DNA of 22,428 nucleotides. Origin: Propionibacteriaceae bacterium (GTDB taxonomy: Bacteria; Actinomycetota; Actinomycetes; Propionibacteriales; Propionibacteriaceae). A model generated the notes under the pieces. It made no database searches. It worked only from the letters and a program-made list of their open reading frames with translations, and was not told where the DNA came from. The stretch spans positions 1 to 22,428 of the forward strand of contig CAJPNZ010000044.1 of the NCBI GenBank assembly GCA_905372155.1, written 5' to 3'. The position numbers and the translations under genes are program-made. The stretch's first letter is position 1, and the number at the start of each line of letters is the position of its first letter. This document shows, piece after piece, positions 1 to 5,849 of the stretch.

Positions 1-247
1 CACCCCAACCCCAACCACCTCCCCGAAACCGGTCGATCCTTTCCACTCACCACGACACTCCGGACATCAACGACCACCGCGCTGCTCCCTCTCGCCCGAT
101 TTGGAGGCCCACCATGCCCGAACGCCACGACCCCGGCAAAAGGCTCTCGTCGCGATCCGTGGAGTGATGGTTTCGATACGGACTGCTCCTTCGTCGCGGT
201 CCGGCTCAACCATCCGCTTCCCCCGGTCCCGATGGACGTCCGCACAG
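1..247. other. Intergenic DNA upstream of the window's first gene; no convincing gene
   Basis: I see no gene of credible length here. A 17-codon open frame starts at ATG 114 (first residues MPERHDPGK) behind a GGAGG ribosome-binding sequence at about 102-106 and stops at 165-167, exactly where the repeat element at 166-214 begins. It may be the stump of a plus-strand gene cut by the repeat, or chance. The rest is low-information GC-rich sequence. Confidence 0.4.
166..214 (+). repeat. Copy 1 of a ~50-bp intergenic repeat with terminal and internal inverted repeats
   Basis: The element opens with GATGGTT (166-172) and closes with the reverse complement AACCATC (208-214). Inside is a second inverted pair, CGGAC (179-183) and GTCCG (199-203), so the strand can fold into a stem with an internal stem. 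The pattern of TGGTTTCGA near one end and GGCTCAACCA near the other recurs twice at 19194-19320. Short intergenic repeats of this kind are frequent in actinobacterial genomes. Whether they are mobile, REP-like or transcript-processing elements cannot be told from here. Confidence 0.7.
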
Positions 248-284
248 CACCGGGGCCGCCCTGCTTTTCAGGGCGGCCCCGGTG
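248..284 (-). terminator. Hairpin terminator of the iolCBD operon
   Basis: A perfect 16-bp inverted repeat (248-263 against 269-284) with a 5-nt loop begins 6 nt beyond the iolD stop codon. There is no T-run on the minus-strand 3' side, which is common for terminators in high-GC actinobacteria. Position and stem strength make termination of the minus-strand operon the likely role. Confidence 0.85.
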
Positions 285-290
285 AGAGAT

Positions 291-2177
291 TCAGCGCAGG
301 TAGTGGCGCTGGTCGGTCTTCTTGCCCTCGTACCAGGTGCGAGCCTGTTGCGTCGACTCAAGGCGCGATACCTCCGAGATCGGCACGTCCCACCAGCTGG
401 AGCCAGGCGGGTTGGGACCGTACAGGTCGGTTTCGATGTGGATCATCACCGGTCCCTCGCAGGCCACCGCCTCGGCGTAGGCCCTGCGGAACTCGTCCAT
501 GCCGTGGACCCGCAGCACCTTCAGACCCCACGATTCCGCGTTGGCGGCGATGTCGACGGGCAGCAGGTCGCCGTCGGCGTTGTGAGGGGTTTCGCCGGTG
601 CGGTAGCGGGTGCCGAAACGCTGCGACCCGTGGCTCTCCGACAGCGCCCCGATGGAGGCGAAGCCGTAGTTCTGCAGCAGCACGAAGATGACCTTGACCT
701 TCTCCTGGACGATGGTCGCGAGCTCCATCGGCAGCATCTGGTAGGTGCCGTCGCCGACGATGGAAACCACCTCGGCCTCGGGCCTGGCCAGTTTCACACC
801 CATCGCCGCGGGGATCTCGTAGCCCATGCAGGAGAAGGCGTACTCCACGTGGTACTGCTCCGGGGTGGGGGCCTGCCACAGGCACTGGAGGTCGCCGGGC
901 ATCGAACCGGCGGCGTTGATGACGACGTCCCTGTCACCCATCAGCTCGTTGAGCGCCCCGAACACCTCGGTCTGCGCGGGCAGCGGGGTCTGATCGCGGT
1001 GGTAGCACTCGTGCGTGGCCTTCGCCCAATCAGCTTTCAGTTCCGCGATGCGCCTGGTGTAGTCGTCGCCGACCCGGTACCCGTCGAGGGCCGCGGTCAG
1101 CGCCTCCAGGGACTCGCGCGCGTCGCCGACCACCATCTCGGCGCTGTGTTTGGCGGCGTCGAAGGCGGCGACGTTGATGTTGACGAACTTCACCTCCGGG
1201 TTCTTGAACTGGGTGTGGGAGGCGGTGGTGAAGTCCGAGTAGCGCGTCCCGATGCCGATCACGACGTCGGCCTCGTCGGCCAGGGCGTTGGCGGAGGCGG
1301 CGCCCGTCGACCCAACCCCGCCGACCGCGGCCGGGTGGTCGTGGTTGATCGCGCCCTTGCCCGCCTGGGTGTCGGCCACGGGAATCCCGGTGGCGTCCGC
1401 GAAGGCCCGCAGCTGTGTCGACGCCTCCGCGTAGATCACGCCACCGCCCGTGACGACGAGGGGCCTGCGCGCGTCCCGGATGATCGCGGCGGCCCGTTCG
1501 ATGGCGGCGGTCTCGGCCGGTGGGCGGCGCACGTGCCAGACCCGTCGCGCGAAGAACTCGACGGGGAAGTCGTAGGACTCGGCCTGCACGTCCTGCGGCA
1601 GGGCGATGGTCACCGCGCCCGTGTCGACCGGATCGGTCAGCACCCGCAACCCGGCGAGCAGCGACGGGATGAGCTGCTCGGGCCGTTCGATGCGGTCGAA
1701 GAACCGCGAGACGGGACGGAAGCAGTCGGTGGCGGCGGTCATCGGCGAGACCGGGTCCTCGACCTGCTGCAGCACCGGGTCGGGGAAGCGGGTGGCGAAC
1801 TGGTCGGAGGGGAACAGCAGCACCGGCAGCCGGTTCGTCGTGGCCAGGGCCGCGCCCGTGACCATGTTCAGCGACCCGGGGCCGATCGAGGAGGTGCACA
1901 TCCAGGTGCTCAACCGGTTCGTGGTCTTGGCGTAGGCCGCGGCGGCGTGCACCATGCCCTGCTCGTTGCGGGGCATGATGTAGCGCATCCGCCCGCCCTC
2001 GGGGGTGGGGTCGAGATCGTTCTGCAGCAGGGCCTGGCCGACCCCGGCGACGTTGCCGTGCCCGAAGATGCCGAAGGCGCCCGCGATGAGACGCCGCTCG
2101 ATGCCGTCGCGTTCGGTGTACTGGTTGACGAGGAAGCGGACGACCGCCTGCCCGACGGTGAGACGCACTGTTGACAC
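291..2177 (-). CDS. iolD: IolD, 3D-trihydroxycyclohexane-1,2-dione acylhydrolase (ring-opening, ThDP-dependent)
   Basis: This 628-residue enzyme hydrolytically opens the ring of trihydroxycyclohexane-dione to give 5-deoxy-glucuronate, the third step of myo-inositol breakdown. It is cytosolic and needs thiamine diphosphate. The fold order of a ThDP enzyme is visible: an N-terminal pyrimidine-binding domain with the catalytic glutamate in NEQGMVHAA (E72), a central domain around 225-370, and a C-terminal pyrophosphate domain with IVGDG (G475-D476-G477) and the metal-binding asparagine N503 in LLQNYGF. Length matches the IolD family and is longer than acetolactate synthases. The start is GTG at 2177, preceded by AAGGAAA on the minus strand. 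It lies only 9 nt after the iolB stop, so it is the last gene of iolC-iolB-iolD and ends at a strong hairpin. Nothing looks broken. Confidence 0.95.
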   Translation of the reverse strand: MSTVRLTVGQAVVRFLVNQYTERDGIERRLIAGAFGIFGHGNVAGVGQALLQNDLDPTPEGGRMRYIMPRNEQGMVHAAAAYAKTTNRLSTWMCTSSIGPGSLNMVTGAALATTNRLPVLLFPSDQFATRFPDPVLQQVEDPVSPMTAATDCFRPVSRFFDRIERPEQLIPSLLAGLRVLTDPVDTGAVTIALPQDVQAESYDFPVEFFARRVWHVRRPPAETAAIERAAAIIRDARRPLVVTGGGVIYAEASTQLRAFADATGIPVADTQAGKGAINHDHPAAVGGVGSTGAASANALADEADVVIGIGTRYSDFTTASHTQFKNPEVKFVNINVAAFDAAKHSAEMVVGDARESLEALTAALDGYRVGDDYTRRIAELKADWAKATHECYHRDQTPLPAQTEVFGALNELMGDRDVVINAAGSMPGDLQCLWQAPTPEQYHVEYAFSCMGYEIPAAMGVKLARPEAEVVSIVGDGTYQMLPMELATIVQEKVKVIFVLLQNYGFASIGALSESHGSQRFGTRYRTGETPHNADGDLLPVDIAANAESWGLKVLRVHGMDEFRRAYAEAVACEGPVMIHIETDLYGPNPPGSSWWDVPISEVSRLESTQQARTWYEGKKTDQRHYLR

Positions 2178-2186
2178 TGGGTTTCC

Positions 2187-3059
2187 TTAGTTGAGAGGGG
2201 TCATGGGGAGCCGGGGATCAACGTCCTGGGAGACCCAGGTGTCGCGAATCCAGGTGTATGCGGGATCGTCGGTCATCAGCCAGGTGGAGTCCTCGGCGGG
2301 CCCGGCCATGACATTGAGGTAGTAGAGGTCGTATCCGGGCGCGGCCACCGACGGGCCGTGGTAGCCGTGCGGCATCGTCACCACGTCGCGGGAGTGCACC
2401 TCGGCGCACACATCGATGTCGTGGCCCGAGGGGTAGATGCGCTGCAACGCCATCCCCGGCGACCCGTTCAGCCCCGGCCGCACCTCGTAGTAGTAGATCT
2501 CCTCGAGGATGCGTTCCACCTCGTTGTGTTCGTCGTGCTTGTGGGGCGGGTAGCTGGACCAGTTGCCGCCCGGGGTGAGCACTTCGCAGGCCAGCAGGTG
2601 GGAGGTCTCCAGGTCGTTGCCGAGGGCGTAGTTGTTGACCTGGCGGGAACACGGGCCCGCGCCGCGCAGGGTGGTGACCACCTCGGTGACGGGGCAGTAC
2701 CGCACCGGCAGGTCGCGGGTGGCCTTCGCCGCGGGCAGCGTGAACCGCCCCCCGGATTCGCTGCGGACCGTGAACGTGGTTCCGCGCGGGATGTAGAGGT
2801 AGTCGGTGATGGCGCTCCACACCTCCTCGCGGCCGTTCAGCACGTGGGTTTCGCCGTTCACCTCGACGGCGCAGCCCCCGGACAGCGGCAGCACCAGCAG
2901 CTCGGAGACCCCAGAGGCCACCGTCTCCGATCCGCCCGCGGGCAGCGCCAGCACGCGGATGGAACTCCACTCCCAACCGGCGCGCTCAATACTGACGTCG
3001 GTCTCGAACTGGCCGTGGGCGGTGCTTCCCGCCTTGATCACGTGGGTTTCGTTGTCCAT
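2187..3059 (-). CDS. iolB: IolB, 5-deoxy-glucuronate isomerase
   Basis: This 290-residue cupin enzyme isomerises 5-deoxy-D-glucuronate to 2-deoxy-5-keto-D-gluconate, the product IolC then phosphorylates. Two cupin halves are apparent. The metal site is in the C-terminal half: PPHKHDEH (H173, H175), a glutamate in LEEIYYYE (around E187) and MPHGYHGPS (H231/H234), which is the typical IolB pattern. Length is close to the family norm of roughly 270-300 residues. The ATG at 3059 has a strong GAGGA ribosome-binding site. It starts 10 nt after the iolC stop and ends 9 nt before iolD, so all three are one transcription unit. No defects seen. Confidence 0.94.
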   Translation of the reverse strand: MDNETHVIKAGSTAHGQFETDVSIERAGWEWSSIRVLALPAGGSETVASGVSELLVLPLSGGCAVEVNGETHVLNGREEVWSAITDYLYIPRGTTFTVRSESGGRFTLPAAKATRDLPVRYCPVTEVVTTLRGAGPCSRQVNNYALGNDLETSHLLACEVLTPGGNWSSYPPHKHDEHNEVERILEEIYYYEVRPGLNGSPGMALQRIYPSGHDIDVCAEVHSRDVVTMPHGYHGPSVAAPGYDLYYLNVMAGPAEDSTWLMTDDPAYTWIRDTWVSQDVDPRLPMTPLN

Positions 3060-3069
3060 GTTTTCCTCC

Positions 3070-4050
3070 TCAGTGCCGGATTTGGCTGACGACCGGGACG
3101 ACCTGCGGGTTGGCCGCCATCAGGCGCTCCACCTCGTCGATGCGCGGCATGGCGGTGGAGCACTCCAGCCGTGACGCGACGATGGCGCCCGCCGCCGACG
3201 CGAAGGCGAACGTCCTGGCCAGGTCCCAGCCCTGCAGCAGGCCGTGGCACACGGCCCCGCCGAAGCCGTCGCCCGCGCCGAGCCCGTTGCGGACCCGGAC
3301 GTTCGTGACGGGCACGTAGACCCGCTCCGTCGCGGTGCGCACCAGGGTTCCCATCATTCCCTGTTTCACGACGGCCACTTCCACCCCGCGTTCCAGCAGC
3401 GCGAGTGCGGCGGCGTCCGGGTCGGTCTCGCCGACCGCGATCCGGCACTCCTCCAGGTTCCCGATCGCCACGTCGACGTGTTCGAGGGCCTGCTGGACCT
3501 GCGCGGTCGCATCCTGTTCGCTGGGCCAGAAACGCGCCCGGTAGTCGAGGTCGAGGACGCTCATGCCGTTGCCGTGGTGGCGTCGCAGCGCCTCGTGGTT
3601 GGCCGACCGCGACGGCTCCACCGACAGGCCGCTGACGGTAAGCCACAGGATGCGGGCCGTGGCGACCTCGTCGGGCAGGTCGTCGACGCCGATCTCCAGG
3701 TCGGGGGTGGTGGGCTGGCGGTAGAAGAACAACGGGAAGTTGTCGGGCGGGAAGACCTCGCAGAAGGTGACGGGGGTGTTGAACGCCGGGTTCACCACGA
3801 CGCGTCGGGCGTCCACGCCCAGCCGGGTCAGCTCGGAACGGATGAACCGGCCGAAGGGGTCGTCGCCGACCCCGGTGACGCAGGCGACGGAATGCCCCAT
3901 GCGGGCCGCGGCGACGGCCACGTTCGCGGACGAGCCGCCGAGGAACTTGCCGAACCGGGTGACGTCCTCCAGGTGGGTGTTCATCTCCAGGGGGTACAGG
4001 TCGACCCCGCACCTGCCGATGGTGCAGACGTCGAGTACCGGCTCATCCAC
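3070..4050 (-). CDS. iolC: IolC, 5-dehydro-2-deoxygluconokinase (PfkB family)
   Basis: This 326-residue sugar kinase uses ATP to phosphorylate 2-deoxy-5-keto-gluconate in inositol catabolism. PfkB/ribokinase hallmarks are present: the substrate-side GGSSANVAVAAARMG (residues 38-52) and the C-terminal NGLGAGDGFGG, with the catalytic base D261 and the anion-hole glycines. I place the start at GTG 4050, giving VDEPVLDVCTIGR, because AAGGAGT lies 7 nt upstream. The longer frame to an ATG at 4131 would start inside the -35 box of the operon's promoter. It is first in the minus-strand operon with iolB and iolD and divergent from the GntR regulator. The aldolase IolJ and the semialdehyde dehydrogenase IolA that act later are not in the window. 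Confidence 0.9.
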   Translation of the reverse strand: MDEPVLDVCTIGRCGVDLYPLEMNTHLEDVTRFGKFLGGSSANVAVAAARMGHSVACVTGVGDDPFGRFIRSELTRLGVDARRVVVNPAFNTPVTFCEVFPPDNFPLFFYRQPTTPDLEIGVDDLPDEVATARILWLTVSGLSVEPSRSANHEALRRHHGNGMSVLDLDYRARFWPSEQDATAQVQQALEHVDVAIGNLEECRIAVGETDPDAAALALLERGVEVAVVKQGMMGTLVRTATERVYVPVTNVRVRNGLGAGDGFGGAVCHGLLQGWDLARTFAFASAAGAIVASRLECSTAMPRIDEVERLMAANPQVVPVVSQIRH

Positions 4051-4102
4051 GGTGATGACTCCTTGATTTCGGGGATGGCTCCTCAAGGTCGGGGATTGCT
4101 CC

Positions 4103-4131
4103 AGTCTGCCCACACCAAGGACCCCAGTCAA
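4103..4131 (-). promoter_or_regulatory. Predicted promoter of iolC-iolB-iolD
   Basis: On the minus strand, TTGACT (4126-4131) and CAGACT (4103-4108) are separated by 17 bp. This is a good -35 and a weak -10 at ideal spacing, about 50 nt upstream of the chosen iolC start. A dyad lies directly upstream of it at 4135-4146. Confidence 0.55.
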
Positions 4132-4134
4132 CCT

Positions 4135-4146
4135 ATGTCAGGACAT
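4135..4146. promoter_or_regulatory. Dyad ATGTC-AG-GACAT, candidate operator in the iolC/GntR divergent region
   Basis: This perfect 5+5 dyad with a 2-nt centre abuts the iolC -35 box. It lies between two divergent genes, one of which is a GntR-type regulator, so an operator role is plausible. This is inference from position only. A second dyad, at 4183-4198, is the alternative. Confidence 0.35.
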
Positions 4147-4182
4147 TACTTTCCGTTCATTGCGCTGCAACATGCCTCTGGC

Positions 4183-4198
4183 TTGTATGATCATTCAA
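4183..4198 (+). promoter_or_regulatory. Possible -10 of the GntR gene overlapped by a near-palindrome
   Basis: TATGAT at 4186-4191 matches the -10 consensus at five of six positions. It sits within a 16-bp near-palindrome, TTG-T-ATGATCAT-T-CAA, which has one mismatched pair per arm. No good -35 lies at 16-18 bp, so activity is uncertain. The overlap would fit autoregulation by the downstream GntR protein. Confidence 0.35.
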
Positions 4199-4256
4199 AA
4201 CCGTCGCCTACCTGTCACGCCGAAACAAAGCATGTTCCGGCCCCGAGGACCGCATC

Positions 4257-5000
4257 ATGGAACCGACCTACGAACCGGAGATCACGCTGGACCGCGATTC
4301 CCAGGTCCCCCTGTACCAGCAGATCGCGAAACCGATCGAGACCGCGATCCTGTCCGGGGCGCTACCCGCGGGGGCGATGATCGAGGACGAGGTGTCGATG
4401 GCGACCCGCCTGGACGTGGCCCGTCCCACGGCCCGCCGGGCGTTGCAGGAACTGGCCTCGCGGGGGTTGTTGACGCGCCGCCGCGGGGTGGGCACCCGCG
4501 TCACCCCGCCCCACGTGCACCGCCCCATGAAGCTGTCCTCCCTGAACGACGACCTAGCCGAGGCCGGGTTCACCCCCTCCACGCGGGTGCTTTCCTACGA
4601 GGTGCGGGAGGCATCGTCGGGGGAGGCCGAGAAACTCGGCATCCCCCAGGGCGAGGCGCTGCTGTCGGTGCGTCGCCTCCGCTACGCCGACGACCACCCC
4701 CTGGCGCTGATGACGAACCTCCTTCCCCTCGACATCGCGCCGACCTGGCAGGAACTCGGCGACGTCGGCCTCTACCGCTGCCTGGCGGCGCGTGGCATCG
4801 AGGTGACCTCCGCCCGGCAGGTGATCGGCGCTCGCGGGGCGAACGCGAAGGAAGCCGAGGACCTGGGCGAGGAGGAGGGGGCGCCGCTTCTCACGATGGA
4901 GCGCACCGGCTACGCCGCCGACGGGCGGGTGGTCGAGTTCGGCCAGCACGTCTACCGCCCGAGCCTGTACTCGTTCCACTTCTCGCTGTTCACGTCCTGA
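4257..5000 (+). CDS. GntR-family (HutC/UTRA) transcriptional regulator, probably of inositol catabolism
   Basis: A 247-residue DNA-binding regulator. Residues about 16-84 form the GntR winged helix-turn-helix (VPLYQQIAKPIETAILSG, then ARPTARRALQELASRGLLTR and the wing RRGVGTRV). Residues about 92-240 look like a UTRA ligand-binding domain of the HutC subfamily, which commonly senses sugars or sugar phosphates. The ATG at 4257 has a GAGGA box about 8 nt upstream. It is divergent from iolCBD with dyads in the shared 206-bp spacer, so it most likely controls that operon, and perhaps the iolG/iolE genes at 17320-19175, like the GntR-type IolR of Corynebacterium. The ligand cannot be read from sequence. 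Codon use matches the inositol genes rather than the lantibiotic region. Confidence 0.88.
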   Translation: MEPTYEPEITLDRDSQVPLYQQIAKPIETAILSGALPAGAMIEDEVSMATRLDVARPTARRALQELASRGLLTRRRGVGTRVTPPHVHRPMKLSSLNDDLAEAGFTPSTRVLSYEVREASSGEAEKLGIPQGEALLSVRRLRYADDHPLALMTNLLPLDIAPTWQELGDVGLYRCLAARGIEVTSARQVIGARGANAKEAEDLGEEEGAPLLTMERTGYAADGRVVEFGQHVYRPSLYSFHFSLFTS

Positions 5001-5427
5001 GGGCGGGCGCGCCACGGGGGTAACGGTGCCTCTCGAGGCGAGATGTCTCATGTTTTCTCCCCGAACGGGACAGAACCGTTCAAATAATTGACCAAATTCC
5101 AGGCACTCACCCACGCACGTCGCTCTTCCCAGGAAAAGACCTTGTCAGACGCGGGTTTCGGACCCTCCCACAACCTCTCCCTGCGCATATGACCCCCACG
5201 AGGGTCTACTTCTGGCCAGCCGGTCAATACCCCCCTGCCCAGCGAAAAGTTTGGGCAATTGACGCGAAAAGCTACTTATAGCCAGGAAGGCAGTGCGCCT
5301 CTATCCAAAGCCGGGTTAGGGCTATTGCACCCGGAATTTTTCGTGCTTAAGTTGGTATCAACTTCAGCGCGCAGAGAAGTGAGAAGAAAGCAAAACAAGA
5401 ACACTCCTGAGAGAAAAGGACATTATC
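5001..5427 (+). promoter_or_regulatory. 427-bp lanA upstream region: candidate promoter and regulator-binding repeats
   Basis: No gene is supported here. The region is clearly less GC-rich than the flanking inositol genes: I count 60 of 120 bases G/C in 5281-5400. Features seen: two direct GCGAAAAG repeats at 5242-5249 and 5264-5271, 22 bp apart (about two helical turns); an inverted repeat GCTA-CTTA-TAGC at 5271-5282; a possible promoter TTGCAC (5325-5330), 17 bp, TAAGTT (5348-5353); and a dyad AAGTTG-GTAT-CAACTT at 5349-5364 overlapping that -10. Any of these could be the response-regulator target. The lanA leader RNA would then be about 65 nt. Confidence 0.45.
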
Positions 5428-5586
5428 ATGCAGAACAAGTACGACGACCAGATCCTCGACAACCTCGCCGAGCTCAGCGACACTGAAATCGAAGAACTCC
5501 TCGGCGCCGGAAACGGAGTTTGGCTCACCTGGACCCACGAGTGCAACATGAACAGCTGGCAGGTCTTCTTCACCTGCTGCAGCTGA
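5428..5586 (+). CDS. lanA: LanA, class II lanthipeptide precursor of the lacticin 481 group
   Basis: This gene encodes 52 residues. ATG 5428 follows GAGAGAAAAGGA. The leader (1-27) is acidic, with ELSDTEIEELLGA at 15-27, the usual class II motif ending in a Gly-Ala site for a C39 peptidase. The predicted core is residues 28-52. Residues 37-45 read HECNMNSWQ and 48-52 read FTCCS, the same as lacticin 481. By alignment with that lantibiotic, the rings would be T34-C39, T36-C50 (methyllanthionines) and S43-C51 (lanthionine), with T49 left as dehydrobutyrine. The N-terminal part differs: it begins GNG, has Trp at 32 and 35, no lysine, and a Thr where lacticin 481 has a ring-forming Ser. The FVF before TCCS is VFF here. 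LanM and LanT follow. The product should be an exported antibacterial peptide that binds lipid II. Confidence 0.95.
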   Translation: MQNKYDDQILDNLAELSDTEIEELLGAGNGVWLTWTHECNMNSWQVFFTCCS

Positions 5587-5594
5587 CAGCAATC

Positions 5595-5622
5595 GGGTGG
5601 GGGCTGGTTTCGGCCCCCACCC
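5595..5622 (+). terminator. Attenuating hairpin between lanA and lanM
   Basis: A 10-bp inverted repeat, GGGTGGGGGC (5595-5604) with GCCCCCACCC (5613-5622), starts 8 nt after the lanA stop and has an 8-nt loop. No T-run follows. In many lantibiotic operons a leaky terminator here keeps precursor mRNA in excess over synthetase mRNA. That role is inferred by analogy. Confidence 0.7.
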
Positions 5623-5849
5623 AAGCCCTGATTCACATCAGACCCAAGGCAAGACGAGCCCAAAGCGCCCCGGAAGATACTTTTCGTCATTTCAGTTCCC
5701 CGCGCTCCAGATAAAGCGAACATCGAGGCCTGTTCACAGCCACCCTCAAATGCACCCTGACCAAGGGTTCCGAAGGTCTACGTGCCACATGTGAACAAGC
5801 CTCGTCATCTATGTAATTTCGTCGACCAAGCCTCGAAGAAGGATCACCC
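5623..5849. other. lanA-lanM spacer, 227 bp, no gene
   Basis: No second precursor peptide or other small gene is visible on the plus strand. I see a CACATGTG palindrome (5786-5793) and a direct repeat CAAGCCTCG (5796-5804 and 5827-5835). An AGAAGGAT ribosome-binding site lies just before lanM. The spacer is the 5' leader of lanM and might hold a secondary promoter, but no convincing -35/-10 pair was found. Confidence 0.5.

Noticed and set aside
282..2174. Very long plus-strand open frame opposite iolD (about 630 codons)
   Set aside because: It is the antisense shadow of a high-GC gene. The minus strand encodes a full, motif-complete IolD, and the plus-strand translation is repetitive Gly/Val/Arg/His with no domain.
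4051..4131. 27-residue N-terminal extension of IolC
   Set aside because: It would start in the predicted -35 box and lacks a ribosome-binding site. GTG 4050 has AAGGAGT at good spacing and begins at the normal family N-terminus.
5259..5486. Open frame overlapping the lanA start in another frame
   Set aside because: It needs a TTG start without a ribosome-binding site, and its product has no leader, signal or family resemblance. lanA in the overlapping frame is unmistakable.
5623..5849. Possible second precursor peptide between lanA and lanM
   Set aside because: Small plus-strand frames here (for example from ATG 5750) are about 15 codons, with no leader, no Cys/Ser/Thr core and no ribosome-binding site.
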